Positions 38,686-48,726 of a DNA stretch of 64,000 nucleotides are shown in pieces. A program made the translations under genes and the position numbers. Every line of letters begins with the position of its first letter. Within the stretch, counting starts at the first letter, position 1. Under the pieces are notes generated by a model, which saw only the letters and a list, made by a program, of their open reading frames with translations, searched no databases and had not been told where the DNA came from. Origin of the DNA: Actinomycetales bacterium (GTDB taxonomy: Bacteria; Actinomycetota; Actinomycetes; Actinomycetales; Microbacteriaceae); NCBI GenBank assembly GCA_017308515.1, contig JAFKEN010000007.1:124001-188000 (forward strand). Reading direction: 5' to 3'.

Positions 38686-40611
38686 ATGCCCACCGCACGC
38701 CGCTCCGATCTGCGCAACGTCGCGATCGTCGCCCACGTCGACCACGGCAAGACGACCCTCGTCGACGCCATGCTGCGCCAGACCGGCGCCTTCGGCGATC
38801 ACGCCCATGTCGAGGACCGCGCGATGGACAGCAACGACCTCGAGCGCGAGAAGGGGATCACGATCCTCGCCAAGAACACCGCGATCACCTACGCGGGGGC
38901 GCACGCGGGCGAGGCCGACGCGGGCGGGTCGATCACGATCAACGTCATCGACACCCCCGGTCACGCCGATTTCGGCGGCGAGGTGGAACGCGGACTGAGC
39001 ATGGTCGACGGCGTCGTGCTGCTCGTCGACGCGAGCGAGGGTCCGCTGCCGCAGACCCGCTTCGTGCTGCGCAAGGCGCTCGCGGCGAAGCTGCCGGTCA
39101 TCCTCGTGGTGAACAAGACCGACCGGCCCGACGCGCGCATCCCCGAGGTCGTCGAGGAGACCCACGACCTGCTGCTGGGCCTCGCCTCCGACCTCGCCGA
39201 CGAGGTGCCCGACCTCGACCTCGACGCGATCCTCGATGTTCCGGTCGTCTACGCCTCCGGCCGCGCGGGCGCGGCGAGCGCGAACCAGCCGGCGAACGGC
39301 GAGCTGCCCGACAACGGCGACCTCGAGCCGCTGTTCGCCGCGATCCTCGAGCACGTGCCGGCGCCCGAGTACGACGACGCCGCGCCGCTGCAGGCCTGGG
39401 TGACGAACCTCGACTCGAGCCCGTTCCTGGGCCGCATCGCCCTGCTGCGCGTCTTCAACGGCGAGCTCAAGAAGGGCCAGACGGTCGCCTGGGTGCGTCA
39501 CGACGGCAGCCACAGCAACGTGCGGATCACGGAGCTGCTGCGCACGCAGGCCCTCGAGCGGGTGCCCACCGACCTCGCCCGCGCGGGCGACATCGTCGCG
39601 ATCGCGGGGGTCGAGGAGATCACGATCGGCGAGACCATCGCCGACCCCGACGACGTGCGTCCGCTGCCGGCCATCACGGTCGACGAGCCGGCGATCGCGA
39701 TGACGATCGGGCAGAACACGAGCCCGCTCGTGGGCAAGGTGAAGGGCCACAAGCTCACCTCCCGCATGATCAAGGACCGCCTCGACCGCGAGCTCATCGG
39801 CAACGTCTCGATCCGGGTCGTCGACATCGGTCAGCCCGACGCCTGGGAGGTGCAGGGCCGCGGCGAGCTGGCGCTCGCGATCCTCGTCGAGAACATGCGT
39901 CGTGAGGGCTTCGAGCTCACCGTCGGCACGCCCACGGTCGTAACCCGCCAGATCGACGGGCACACGCACGAGCCCTTCGAGCACCTGACGATCGACACCC
40001 CCGAGGAGCACCTCGGCGCCGTCACCCAGCTGCTCGCCGCCCGCAAGGGCCGCATGGACTCGATGTCGAACCACGGCACCGGGTGGGTGCGCATGGAGTT
40101 CGTGGTGCCCAGCCGCGGGCTCATCGGGTTCCGTACCGAGTTCCTCACGCTCACCCGCGGCACCGGCATCGCGAACGCGATCAGCCACGGCTACGGGCCG
40201 TGGGCGGGCGCGATCACGACCCGCACCACGGGATCCATCGTGGCCGACCGCGCCGGCGTCGCCACCCCGTTCGCGATGATCGCGCTGCAGGAGCGCATGA
40301 GCTTCTTCGTCGAGCCGACGCAGGAGGTCTACGAGGGCATGGTCGTGGGGGAGAACCCCCGCAACGAGGACATGGACGTCAACATCACGAAGGAGAAGCA
40401 GTTGACGAACATGCGCTCCTCGACCGCCGACACCTTCGAGAAGCTGACCCCGCCGCGCAAGCTGAGCCTCGAGGAGTGCCTCGAGTTCGCCCGCGAGGAC
40501 GAGTGCGTCGAGGTGACGCCGGAGGTCGTGCGGATCCGCAAGGTGATCCTCGACCAGACCGAGCGGGCGCGCGAGGCGAGCCGCCGCAAGCGCCAGGACT
40601 CCGCGAGCTGA
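38686..40611 (+). CDS. typA: Ribosome-associated GTPase TypA/BipA
   Basis: The product is 641 aa. The GTPase domain carries G1 [10 protein letters not shown]2 EREKGITI, G3 DTPGHADF and G4 NKTD, and is followed by translation-factor beta-barrel, EF-G-like domains and the BipA C-terminal domain ([37 protein letters not shown]). It acts in 50S ribosome assembly and stress adaptation. ATG 38686 follows a leader of about 50 nt from TAGGAT at 38627; the ribosome-binding site is weak (CCGAGG). Confidence 0.95.
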   Translation: MPTARRSDLRNVAIVAHVDHGKTTLVDAMLRQTGAFGDHAHVEDRAMDSNDLEREKGITILAKNTAITYAGAHAGEADAGGSITINVIDTPGHADFGGEVERGLSMVDGVVLLVDASEGPLPQTRFVLRKALAAKLPVILVVNKTDRPDARIPEVVEETHDLLLGLASDLADEVPDLDLDAILDVPVVYASGRAGAASANQPANGELPDNGDLEPLFAAILEHVPAPEYDDAAPLQAWVTNLDSSPFLGRIALLRVFNGELKKGQTVAWVRHDGSHSNVRITELLRTQALERVPTDLARAGDIVAIAGVEEITIGETIADPDDVRPLPAITVDEPAIAMTIGQNTSPLVGKVKGHKLTSRMIKDRLDRELIGNVSIRVVDIGQPDAWEVQGRGELALAILVENMRREGFELTVGTPTVVTRQIDGHTHEPFEHLTIDTPEEHLGAVTQLLAARKGRMDSMSNHGTGWVRMEFVVPSRGLIGFRTEFLTLTRGTGIANAISHGYGPWAGAITTRTTGSIVADRAGVATPFAMIALQERMSFFVEPTQEVYEGMVVGENPRNEDMDVNITKEKQLTNMRSSTADTFEKLTPPRKLSLEECLEFAREDECVEVTPEVVRIRKVILDQTERAREASRRKRQDSAS

Positions 40612-40724
40612 CCCGCGCTGGGCGCGCCGACTCCGGTCTCCCGCGAGCGGACTCTGGGCGCCGCGGCGCCGGATCGCTACCCTGGAGCCACACAGCACCC
40701 TTCGCCGGACCGGGAGACCCTCTC

Positions 40725-41195
40725 ATGACCCGCACCCCTCGCGCCGTCACCGCGCGCATCCTCCTCGCGGCGGCGCTCGTCGTCGCCGCTCCCGTGGCAC
40801 TCGCCGGCTGCAGCCTCATCGGCAACGGCGTCGGCGGAGTGGTCCAGGGGGTCGTCGAGGGGGCGACCGGCACCGACGTCGACCTCAGCGGCGGCATGCC
40901 CGCCGACTTCCCGACCGAGGTGCCGCTCGTCGGCGGCGACGTCGCCACCGGGGGCTCGCTCGGCTCCGACGACGGCAAGGTCTGGGTGGTGGGCATCAAG
41001 GTCTCCGGCCCCGAGGCCTACGACGAGGCGTCGGCGAAGCTCGCCGAGGCCGGCTTCGCCTCGGGCTTCGAGGCCTCCGACGGCGACTCGCGCACCGGCA
41101 GCTTCACGAAGGACGACCTGACGGTGCTCGTCGCGGTCGCCGACCCGGGCGACGGCTTCGTCGCGACCTACACGGTCACCAAGTCCGGCTCCTGA
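40725..41195 (+). CDS. Small secreted lipoprotein, hypothetical
   Basis: The product is 156 aa. The signal peptide ends at a lipobox ALAGC (lipid on C29). The mature protein has a Gly/Val segment and an alpha/beta domain (KVWVVGIKVSGPEAYDEASAKLAEAGF, TVLVAVADPGDGFVATYTVTK). GGGAGA precedes ATG 40725, and TACCCT at 40679 is a candidate -10. I do not recognise the family; it looks like a small extracytoplasmic domain seen in actinobacteria. Confidence 0.75.
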   Translation: MTRTPRAVTARILLAAALVVAAPVALAGCSLIGNGVGGVVQGVVEGATGTDVDLSGGMPADFPTEVPLVGGDVATGGSLGSDDGKVWVVGIKVSGPEAYDEASAKLAEAGFASGFEASDGDSRTGSFTKDDLTVLVAVADPGDGFVATYTVTKSGS

Positions 41196-41231
41196 GGCCG
41201 ACCCCGGCGACGGCCTCGCCGGAGGGCGCGC

Positions 41232-42512
41232 TCAGCCGAAGAGCGCGTCGGAGTAGGAGCCGCCCTCCGGCACGCCGGGCGGCACGGCGAACACCGCCGA
41301 GCCGACGTGGCGGAGGTACTCGTTCAACGCGTCGTGGCCGGCGAGGCTGCGCTGCACCCGGACGAACCGCTCCGGGTCGCGCTGGAAGCTCAGGAAGAAG
41401 AGCCCCGCGTCGAGCCGGCCGAGCTCGTCGGTGCCGTCGGTGTAGTTGTACCCGCGGCGCAGCAGCCGGATCCCGTCGTTGAGATCGGGGTGCGCGAGGC
41501 GCACGTGCGACGCGGCGGGCAGCACCGCGAGATCGGGCGCGGTGAACTCGCCCCCGCCGCTCAGCGGGGCCCCGTCGCGCTTGTCGCGCCCGATGACCGC
41601 CTCCTGCTCCTCGAGGCGGGTGCGATCCCAGCCCTCGATGAGCATGCGGATCTTGCGCGCGACGAGGTAGCTGCCGCCCGTCATCCAGGCGACGTCGTCG
41701 CCCTCGGCGACCCAGACGTTCTCCTCGATCGCGCGCGTCTCCTCCGCCTTGAGATTGGCGGTGCCGTCCTTGAAGCCGAAGAGGTTGCGCGGCGTCTGCT
41801 GCGCCGTCGAGGTCGAGGAGGTGCGGCCGAAGCCGAGCTGCGACCAGCGGATCACGGCCGTGCCGAAGGCGATCCGGGTCAGGTTGCGCACAGCGTGCAC
41901 CGCGACCTGCGGGTCGTCGGCGCAGGCCTGGATGCACAGGTCGCCCCCGGTCCACTCCGGCCGCAGCGCGTCGCCCGAGAAGCGCGGCAGCGGGGTCAGC
42001 GCCGCCGGACGTCGCGCGGCGAGGCCGAAGCGGTCGACGCCGTCGGCGGTCTCGAAGAGGGTCGGTCCGTAGCCGATCGTGATCGTCAGCCCCGCGGGCG
42101 GCAGGTCGAGCGCCTCGCCGGTGTCGTCGGGCGGGGCCGACGGCGGCCCGTCGACGGCGCCGCCGGCGCCGACCGGAAGGCCGCGGGTCATGCGCGCGGC
42201 CGCGGCGGTCCAGGCGTCGAGCAGGGCGCGCAGCTCGTCGGCCGTGGCGTCGGGGGCGAGGTCGAAGGCGGCGAAGTGGAGGCGATCCTGGGCCGGGGTG
42301 GTCACGCCGGCTTGGTGCGCGCCATGGAAGGGGTACTGCGACGCCCCGGCCGGGCCCGCCGAGGCGAGCGCGGCGCCGGCCGCCACCCCGGCTCCTCCGC
42401 CGAGGGCGAGGCCGGCGGCCCCCACGCCGGCGAGGCCGAAGAGGCCCCGACGGCTGAGTCCGCGCGCCTCGGGGCTCTGCCCCTCGGGGCCCCGCGCCTC
42501 GCGAGTGCTCAC
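41232..42512 (-). CDS. efeB: Deferrochelatase/peroxidase EfeB (Dyp-type)
   Basis: The product is 426 aa. A twin-arginine signal (LSRRGLFGLAGVGAAGLALG) sends the folded heme protein out through Tat. The Dyp peroxidase domain includes NLFGFKDGTANLK (with the distal Asp of the GXXDG motif) and, near the end, the proximal His region. It oxidises ferrous iron or removes it from heme for the EfeU permease. GTG 42512 overlaps the efeO stop (TGA), so translation is coupled. It is the last gene of efeUOB. Confidence 0.93.
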   Translation of the reverse strand: MSTREARGPEGQSPEARGLSRRGLFGLAGVGAAGLALGGGAGVAAGAALASAGPAGASQYPFHGAHQAGVTTPAQDRLHFAAFDLAPDATADELRALLDAWTAAAARMTRGLPVGAGGAVDGPPSAPPDDTGEALDLPPAGLTITIGYGPTLFETADGVDRFGLAARRPAALTPLPRFSGDALRPEWTGGDLCIQACADDPQVAVHAVRNLTRIAFGTAVIRWSQLGFGRTSSTSTAQQTPRNLFGFKDGTANLKAEETRAIEENVWVAEGDDVAWMTGGSYLVARKIRMLIEGWDRTRLEEQEAVIGRDKRDGAPLSGGGEFTAPDLAVLPAASHVRLAHPDLNDGIRLLRRGYNYTDGTDELGRLDAGLFFLSFQRDPERFVRVQRSLAGHDALNEYLRHVGSAVFAVPPGVPEGGSYSDALFG

Positions 42513-43744
42513 GAGCCCAGCACGAGCGCGGTCAACTGCGAGAGCGGCTCGGCGAGCGCGTTGACCTGGTCGGAGAGCTCCTTGCGCTGCGCCGCATCCA
42601 CCTGGTCGTAGGGCGTGAAGCCCGCGTCGAGGTCGCCGTACTGCGCCAGGAGCGCCTCGAGGGCGTCGAACTCGCGGTCGATGCGGGTCGTGAGCTGCTC
42701 GGCCTCGGCGCCGCCGGCGGTCTCGGCCAGCTCGCGGACGGTGCCGAAGGCGACCCGGGCGCCCTGCACGTTGGCGGCGAAGTCGCTGAGGTCGGTGTGC
42801 GACCACCAGTCCTCCTCGCCGGTGATCTTGCCGGCGGCGACCTCATCGAGCAGGCCGATCGCGCCGTTGCTGATGTCGTCGACCGAGAGGGTGAAGTCGT
42901 CGGCGCGCACGAGCTGCGCGAGCCGGTCGACGTCGGCGACGAGTCCGTCGGCGAGAGCGCGGCGCTCCTCGGGGGTCGAGGGGCTCCAGTCGAGCAGCGC
43001 GTCCGCGCCGTCGGAGTTGAGATCGCCCGCGTGCGGCGGCCAGAGATCCTTCTCCATGCGGTGGAAGCCCGTCCAGTCCAGGCCCTCCGCGAGCGCGTCG
43101 ACCTCGCGGTAGTCGATGCTCGGGTCGAGGTCGCCGAAGGCCTCGGCGGTCGGCTCGATGCGCTCGTAGGGCACTCGCGCGGCGGCGAACAGCTCGCGAG
43201 CCTTCTCGTCGTCGCCCGCCGCGTAGGCCTCGGCGAACTCGGCGACGGCGGGGATGAGCTCGCCGACCTGCGAGCGCAGGTAGGCGAGGTAGGACGCGAC
43301 CGCCTCGTCGGCGAGCTGCTGCTCGTCGGCATCGCGCACGACGGCCTCGCCGGTCACAGTGAACGCGGCCCGCCCGACGGGCTCGCCGACCTGGCGGAAC
43401 TTGCAGGCCGTGACGTACGAGCCGGGCTCGAGCTGGACGGCGTAGTCGACGGTCTGGCCGGGGACGACGTTCTCCTTCTCCCCGACGATGCGCAGGCCGT
43501 CGTCGGCGAGGATCTCGAACTCGTTGACGTCGCTGCCGGTGTTGCTCAGCGAGAAGACCACGGTGCCGGCTTCGGCGGTGGCCGTCTCCACCTCGCAGGC
43601 GTCGTCGCGGATGTCGACGGCGATGCTCGTGCCGCCCGCGGGGGCGTTGGGCACGCAGCCGCTGAGCACGAGCACGGCCGTCGCCGCGAGGGCTCCGAGC
43701 GCGATCGGGCTGCGGGCGGAAGCGGGGGACGGGCGCGAGGGCAT
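42509..43744 (-). CDS. efeO: Iron uptake lipoprotein EfeO
   Basis: The product is 411 aa. The lipobox VLSGC gives lipidation at C30. An N-terminal cupredoxin-like domain (about 35-135, with VNEFEIL and SYVTACKF) precedes the M75 imelysin-like domain, with the HRMEKDLW (HxxE-like) motif. It collects iron at the membrane for EfeU. ATG 43744 follows AAAGGA. It is the second gene of the operon, 89 nt after efeU. Confidence 0.93.
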   Translation of the reverse strand: MPSRPSPASARSPIALGALAATAVLVLSGCVPNAPAGGTSIAVDIRDDACEVETATAEAGTVVFSLSNTGSDVNEFEILADDGLRIVGEKENVVPGQTVDYAVQLEPGSYVTACKFRQVGEPVGRAAFTVTGEAVVRDADEQQLADEAVASYLAYLRSQVGELIPAVAEFAEAYAAGDDEKARELFAAARVPYERIEPTAEAFGDLDPSIDYREVDALAEGLDWTGFHRMEKDLWPPHAGDLNSDGADALLDWSPSTPEERRALADGLVADVDRLAQLVRADDFTLSVDDISNGAIGLLDEVAAGKITGEEDWWSHTDLSDFAANVQGARVAFGTVRELAETAGGAEAEQLTTRIDREFDALEALLAQYGDLDAGFTPYDQVDAAQRKELSDQVNALAEPLSQLTALVLGS

Positions 43745-43833
43745 CGTGATCCTTTCGGAAGGCGGTCGCGGCCGCGAGCGACCGGGACAGGGGCGGGCGG
43801 CGCGGGGCCGCCGGGGGCGCGGAGGGCGCCGGG

Positions 43834-44706
43834 TCAGGCGGCGCGGTGCTCCACGGCGGGCGCCGGGTGCCGCGTCGCGTCGGGCAGCACCGCGCGCGGT
43901 TGCCGCCGGGGGCGCGCGACCCGCACGAAGAGCGGCAGCACCACTGCGAGATAGGCGAGCCACGCGGCGACCTGCAGCCAGGTCGGCTCGGGCGTGAATC
44001 CGACGAGGCCGGCGAGGAGGGCACCCCACCAGCTGCTGAGCGGCGCGATCGCGGCGAGGCTGAAGGCGATCGCGGATCCGCCGGGCAGCACGCCGGCCTC
44101 CTGCAGTTCGCCGATGCCGTAGCCGAGCACCCCGGCCGCCACCACGACGAGCGCGAGACCGGTGACGAAGAAGAAGCGGCCGAGGTTGACGCGCACCATG
44201 CCGCGGGCGATGAGCACCGTGATGCCGACGGCGACGAGGATGCCGAGCACCGCGCCCAGCGCCCCGAGCGCGGCGTCGCCGCTGGCCCGCACGCTCGCCC
44301 ACACGAACAGCGCCGTCTCGAGCCCCTCGCGCCCGACGCTCACGGCGCCGAGCAGCACGACGGCGAGGGCGGAGCCGAGCGCGGCGCCGCGCGCGCGCTC
44401 CTCGAGTTCGCCGCGTAGCCCGCGGGCGTGACGGGCCATCCAGAACACCATGCCGGTGACGAGGCCGACGGCGACGAGCGAGAGCGCCCCGCCGAGGATC
44501 TCCTGCGCCTGGAAGCTCAGCCCGTAGGGACCGAAGGTCAGGATCGCGCCGACGCCGAGCGAGAGCACGACCGCCGCGATCACGCCGCCCGCGAGACGCG
44601 GCAGCAGGTCGCGCCGCCCGAGGCGGGTGAGCGCCGCCACGAGGATCGCGACGACGAGGCCGGCTTCGAGGCCTTCGCGCAGTCCGATGAGCGCGTTCGC
44701 GAGCAC
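43834..44706 (-). CDS. efeU: Iron permease EfeU (FTR1 family)
   Basis: The product is 290 aa with seven helices. Both REGLE iron-binding motifs are present: LREGLEAGLVVAI near the N-terminus and GREGLETALFVWA in the fourth helix. GTG 44706 follows GAGAGGA. It transports ferric iron and leads the efeUOB operon, whose promoter region carries a DtxR/IdeR-like box. Confidence 0.93.
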   Translation of the reverse strand: MLANALIGLREGLEAGLVVAILVAALTRLGRRDLLPRLAGGVIAAVVLSLGVGAILTFGPYGLSFQAQEILGGALSLVAVGLVTGMVFWMARHARGLRGELEERARGAALGSALAVVLLGAVSVGREGLETALFVWASVRASGDAALGALGAVLGILVAVGITVLIARGMVRVNLGRFFFVTGLALVVVAAGVLGYGIGELQEAGVLPGGSAIAFSLAAIAPLSSWWGALLAGLVGFTPEPTWLQVAAWLAYLAVVLPLFVRVARPRRQPRAVLPDATRHPAPAVEHRAA

Positions 44707-44755
44707 GGGGGTCCTCTCGGGGCGGGGGTGGGAGCGTCGGGAGCTCCGGAAGTTT

Positions 44756-44773
44756 GGTAAGGCTACCCTTACC
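44756..44773. promoter_or_regulatory. DtxR/IdeR-like iron box upstream of efeU
   Basis: GGTAAGG (44756-44762) and CCTTACC (44767-44773) form exact 7-bp arms around CTAC. The sequence resembles the IdeR/DtxR consensus (TTAGGTTAGGCTAACCTAA). A TAGCCT hexamer for efeU (complement of 44760-44765) lies inside the palindrome, so a bound repressor would cover the promoter. Iron-dependent repression of efeUOB is predicted. Confidence 0.72.
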
Positions 44774-44811
44774 GCGATCGAGTCTAGGCGGGCATCGCTA
44801 TCGTGTCCACC

Positions 44812-45231
44812 GTGATCGGCGGCCGGCATCCCCTCGACCTCCTCGCGACGGTCGTGGGCCTCGTGCTCGCCGGGCTGCTCGGGCTGCTCGCGGGCGGCGT
44901 GCTGACCTTCGTGCACCGCGAGCAGCCGCCGTGGGGGCTCGTCGCGGCCCTCGCGATCGACGCGGGTCTCGTGGTCGGGCTGCGGCTCGTCTTCGGCCGG
45001 GGCGCGGCCGCGGCAGCCGGGGCCGGCGTGCTCGCCGCCACGGCCCTGCTCGCCCTGCCCGGGCCCGGCGGATCGATCGTCATCGCGAGCGGCGCCGACG
45101 GCTCGGGGCTCGGCCCGCTCGGCGACATCTGGGCGATCGCGCCCACGGTCGTCGCCGCCGTGACGGTGCTCTGGCCGCGACGCGTGCCGGGGCGTCCGCG
45201 GCGGGCGGAGAGCCCCCGCGAGCCCGTCTAG
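44812..45231 (+). CDS. Small membrane protein, DUF6113-like
   Basis: The product is 139 aa from GTG 44812 (142 aa from GTG 44803). Three or four hydrophobic helices (LLATVVGLVLAGLLGLLAGGV, AALAIDAGLVVGLRLVF, AAAAAGAGVLAATALLAL, IWAIAPTVVAAVTVLW) end in a basic tail. GTG 44812 is favoured because TATCGT (44799-44804) is seven bases ahead, giving a leaderless transcript. The position directly before fdxA is, as I remember it, typical of DUF6113 proteins; assignment is tentative. Confidence 0.6.
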   Translation: MIGGRHPLDLLATVVGLVLAGLLGLLAGGVLTFVHREQPPWGLVAALAIDAGLVVGLRLVFGRGAAAAAGAGVLAATALLALPGPGGSIVIASGADGSGLGPLGDIWAIAPTVVAAVTVLWPRRVPGRPRRAESPREPV

Positions 45232-45240
45232 ACTGGACGC

Positions 45241-45567
45241 GTGACGTACGTCATCGCTCTTCCCTGCGTCGATCTGAAAGACCGCGCCTGCATCGACGAG
45301 TGCCCGGTGGACTGCATCTACGAGGGCGACCGGATGCTCTACATCCACCCCGACGAGTGCGTGGACTGCGGTGCCTGCGAGCCGGTCTGCCCGGTCGAGG
45401 CGATCTTCTACGAAGACGACCTGCCCGAGAAGTGGTCGGACTACTACACGGCCAACGTCGAGTTCTTCAGCGAGATCGGCAGCCCCGGCGGCGCCGCCAA
45501 GGTCGGCGTGATCGCCGGCGACCACCCGATCGTCGCCGCGCTGCCGCCGCAGGAGACCGGTCATTGA
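45241..45567 (+). CDS. fdxA: Ferredoxin, 7Fe-type (FdxA)
   Basis: The product is 108 aa. The cysteines CIDECPVDC and [15 protein letters not shown] give one [3Fe-4S] and one [4Fe-4S] cluster; the long C-terminal tail ([20 protein letters not shown]) is the actinobacterial FdxA type. It is a soluble electron carrier. GTG 45241 is leaderless, with TAGACT (45229-45234) six bases ahead. The stop overlaps the TTG of dapC. Confidence 0.95.
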   Translation: MTYVIALPCVDLKDRACIDECPVDCIYEGDRMLYIHPDECVDCGACEPVCPVEAIFYEDDLPEKWSDYYTANVEFFSEIGSPGGAAKVGVIAGDHPIVAALPPQETGH

Positions 45568-46730
45568 GTGACCCGACGGCCACCGCGGCCGTCCCCGGCG
45601 CGCGCGCCCCGCTCGCGCTGCCCGACTTCCCCTGGGACTCCCTCGCCGACGCGACCGCCCGCGCGCGATCGCACCCCGAGGGCCTCGTCGATCTCTCCGT
45701 CGGCTCCCCGGTCGACCCGGTGCCCGAGGTCGTGCGTGCCGCGCTCGCCGGCGCCGCCGACGCCCCCGGCTACCCGCAGACGATCGGCTCGGAGGCGCTC
45801 CAGGACGCGATCGTCGGCTGGTACGCGCGCCGCCGGAACGTCGACCTCGAGCGCCCCAATGTGCTGCCGACGGTCGGCTCGAAGGAGTTCATCGCCCTGC
45901 TGCCGACCCTGCTCGGGCTCGGCACGGGCGATGTCGTGGTGCACCCGAGCGTCGCCTACCCGACCTACGCGGTCGGGGCCGCGATCGTCGGGGCGACCGC
46001 GGTGGCGGCCGACGACCCCGCCGACTGGCCCGCGGGCACCCGTCTGGTCTGGCTCAACTCGCCCGGCAACCCCGACGGACACGTCGACGACCTCGAGACG
46101 ATGGCCGCGGCCGTCGCCCGCGCCCGCGAGATCGGCGCGGTCATCGCCGCCGACGAGTGCTACGCCGAGCTGCCGTGGGAGGCGCCCGTCGTCGAAGCCG
46201 CCGACGGCGGGCCGGGCACCACGCCGAGCATCCTCGACCGCCGGGTGATCGGCGACTCGCGCCGGCTGACGCTCTCCGTCTGCTCGCTCAGCAAGCAGTC
46301 GAACCTCGCCGGCTACCGCGCGGGCATCGTCGCGGGATGCTCCGACCTCGTCGGCGAGCTGCGCCAGGCCCGCAAGCACGCGGGTCTCATGGTGCCGGCG
46401 CCCGTGCAGGCGGCGATGGCGGCCGCGCTCGCCGACGACGCGCACGTCGCCGAGCAGCGCGAGCGCTACCGCGCCCGCCGCGAGCGGCTGCAGCCCGCCC
46501 TCGAGGGCGCGGGGTTCCGCATCGACGGCTCCGCGGCCGGGCTCTACCTTTGGGCGACGCGGGGCGAGTCGTCGCGGGCGAGCGTCGACGCGCTCGCGGG
46601 TCTCGGCATCCTCGTCGCGCCCGGCGACTTCTACGGCGCTGCGGGAGCGCAGCACGTGCGTGTCGCCCTCACCGCGAGCGACGAGCGCATCGACGCCGCC
46701 GTCGCGCGTCTGGGCGCCTTCGGCGCCTGA
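45564..46730 (+). CDS. dapC: Succinyldiaminopimelate transaminase
   Basis: The product is 388 aa, a class I/II PLP aminotransferase. The PLP lysine is K244 in [14 protein letters not shown]; the NSPGNPDGH and [11 protein letters not shown] blocks precede it. It makes N-succinyl-LL-2,6-diaminopimelate in the lysine/DAP pathway. Start TTG 45564 overlaps the fdxA stop (TTGA) and follows GGAGA, so the two genes are coupled, an arrangement widespread in actinobacteria. dapD and dapE lie about 3 kb away. Confidence 0.93.
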   Translation: MSDPTATAAVPGARAPLALPDFPWDSLADATARARSHPEGLVDLSVGSPVDPVPEVVRAALAGAADAPGYPQTIGSEALQDAIVGWYARRRNVDLERPNVLPTVGSKEFIALLPTLLGLGTGDVVVHPSVAYPTYAVGAAIVGATAVAADDPADWPAGTRLVWLNSPGNPDGHVDDLETMAAAVARAREIGAVIAADECYAELPWEAPVVEAADGGPGTTPSILDRRVIGDSRRLTLSVCSLSKQSNLAGYRAGIVAGCSDLVGELRQARKHAGLMVPAPVQAAMAAALADDAHVAEQRERYRARRERLQPALEGAGFRIDGSAAGLYLWATRGESSRASVDALAGLGILVAPGDFYGAAGAQHVRVALTASDERIDAAVARLGAFGA

Positions 46731-46831
46731 TCGGCGCCGGATCCGCGCGGGCCCTTGTGGGTCGTCGCCAACGCGAGAGCCGACTCGTTGTCGATCGGAG
46801 CCCTTGCCCGGCGACCCTCTAGGCTGGGCGG

Positions 46832-48130
46832 GTGAGCGACATCCTCGGAGACCCCGACAACGTCGTCCTCCGTCACGGCGATACGACCGCCGAGTTCCCG
46901 GTGCTGCGCGCCGTCGACGGCAAGGACGCCCTCGACTTCTCGACCTTCACGAAGCAGACCGGTCTGACCGCGCTCGACCAGGGCTTCGTGAACACGTCGT
47001 CGACGAAGAGCGCGATCACCTACATCGACGGCGATGCGGGGATCCTGCGCTACCGCGGCTACGACATCGCGGCGCTCGCCGCGAACTCGACCTACCTCGA
47101 GGTCGCGTGGCTGCTCATCTACGGCGAGCTGCCGACCGCCTCCGAGCTCGCCGCCTTCGACGAGCGGGTGCGGCACCACACGCTGCTGCACGAGGACCTC
47201 AAGCGCTTCTTCTCCGCCCTGCCGCACACCGCGCACCCGATGTCGGTGCTCTCGAGCGCGGTCTCGGCGCTCTCGACGTACTACGAGGACGACCTCGACC
47301 CGAAGAACCCCGAGATGGTCGAGCTCAACACCATCCGCCTGCTCGCCAAGCTGCCGGTGATCGCCTCCTACGCGCACAAGAAGGCGCTCGGGCAGGCGTT
47401 CCTCTATCCCGACAACTCGCTGACCTTCGCGGAGAACTTCCTCAAGATGAACTTCGGCACCCTCGCCGAGGTCTACGACGTCAACCCCGTCATGGTGCGC
47501 GCGCTCGAGCGGCTGCTCATCCTGCACGAGGACCACGAGCAGAACGCCTCCACCTCGACCGTGCGGCTCGTCGGCTCGACCGAGGCGAACATGTTCGCCT
47601 CCATCTCGGCCGGCATCAACGCGCTCTACGGGCCGCTGCACGGCGGGGCCAACGAGGCGGTGCTCAAGATGCTCGCGCAGATCCGCGACTCGGGGGAGAG
47701 CGTCGAGCGCTTCGTCGAGCGGGTGAAGAACAAGGAGGACGGCATCCGGCTCATGGGCTTCGGCCACCGGGTGTACAAGAACTTCGACCCCCGGGCGCGC
47801 CTCGTGAAGGAGAGCGCCGACGAGGTGCTCGCCGACCTCGGCGTCGAGGACCCGCTGCTCGACATCGCCAAGCAGCTCGAGGAGGTCGCGCTCGCCGACG
47901 ACTACTTCATCGAGCGCAAGCTCTACCCGAACGTCGACTTCTACACGGGCGTGATCTACAAGGCGATGGGCTTCCCCACGCGGATGTTCACGGTGCTGTT
48001 CGCGATCGGCCGTCTGCCCGGCTGGATCGCCCACTGGCGCGAGCAGAACGACGACCCGGCCACGAAGATCGGCCGCCCGCAGCAGCTCTACGTGGGGCCC
48101 GCCGAGCGCCCCTGGCCCACCGGCCGCTGA
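46832..48130 (+). CDS. gltA: Citrate synthase
   Basis: The product is 432 aa, a type II hexameric-type citrate synthase. Catalytic residues lie in GPLHGGANEAV (His), GFGHRVYKNFDPRA (His) and ERKLYPNVDFYTG (Asp). It condenses oxaloacetate and acetyl-CoA in the TCA cycle. GTG 46832 is leaderless: TAGGCT (46820-46825) with a six-base gap. Confidence 0.95.
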   Translation: MSDILGDPDNVVLRHGDTTAEFPVLRAVDGKDALDFSTFTKQTGLTALDQGFVNTSSTKSAITYIDGDAGILRYRGYDIAALAANSTYLEVAWLLIYGELPTASELAAFDERVRHHTLLHEDLKRFFSALPHTAHPMSVLSSAVSALSTYYEDDLDPKNPEMVELNTIRLLAKLPVIASYAHKKALGQAFLYPDNSLTFAENFLKMNFGTLAEVYDVNPVMVRALERLLILHEDHEQNASTSTVRLVGSTEANMFASISAGINALYGPLHGGANEAVLKMLAQIRDSGESVERFVERVKNKEDGIRLMGFGHRVYKNFDPRARLVKESADEVLADLGVEDPLLDIAKQLEEVALADDYFIERKLYPNVDFYTGVIYKAMGFPTRMFTVLFAIGRLPGWIAHWREQNDDPATKIGRPQQLYVGPAERPWPTGR

Positions 48131-48140
48131 GCCGCCGCGC

Positions 48141-48638
48141 TCAGCCCGCGTCGGGCTCGCCGTCGTAGTAGTCGACGGCCTCGTCGTCGCGGAAGAACGC
48201 CTCCCGCCCCGCGGAGGACGAGGCCCAGCCGGTCTTGCCCGAGTCGGGGTAGTGGTAGACGTCGGGGTCGGCGGTCGAGTCGAGGTCGACGTAGCGCAGG
48301 GGTTCGCTCGCGGAGAGGTTCGTCATCCGGTGCGCGCCGGCAGGTCCGGGCGGGAAGGCGACGACCTCGCCGGGCCCGACCTCGAACTCGCCCTCGGCGG
48401 AGCGCACCCGGCCTCGGCCGGAGAGGATCACGTAGACCTCGGTCACCCCCTCGTGCCAGTGGTAGGGGTAGGCGGAACGTCCGGGCGGGATCTCGAGGAA
48501 CGCCACCTGCAGCTGGTTGCCCGGCTTGGCGACCACGACGCGCTTGGCGTAGCCGAAGCCGCCGCGGTCGACGCGGGTCGCGGGGAAGTCCTCCGCGCCG
48601 CCATGGCGCACGGAGTCGAAACGGGGCTGCTCGCTCAT
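48141..48638 (-). CDS. Cupin-domain protein
   Basis: The product is 165 aa. The cupin motif 1 (YPYHWHEGVTEVYVILSG) and motif 2 (PAGAHRMTN) supply three metal-binding His/Glu and a fourth His. The C-terminal tail (WASSSAGREAFFRDDEAVDYYDGE) is acidic. The substrate is unknown. It is convergent with gltA, 10 nt apart. A GAGGCT hexamer six bases before the ATG fits the leaderless pattern. Confidence 0.85.
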   Translation of the reverse strand: MSEQPRFDSVRHGGAEDFPATRVDRGGFGYAKRVVVAKPGNQLQVAFLEIPPGRSAYPYHWHEGVTEVYVILSGRGRVRSAEGEFEVGPGEVVAFPPGPAGAHRMTNLSASEPLRYVDLDSTADPDVYHYPDSGKTGWASSSAGREAFFRDDEAVDYYDGEPDAG

Positions 48639-48726
48639 GAGCCCAGCCTCGCGGTGGCCCGCGACGCGCGCTCGGGCCGATCCGCGATCGGCGGCACGGA
48701 GCTGCGGGCGCCGGCGGCGGCGCGGC

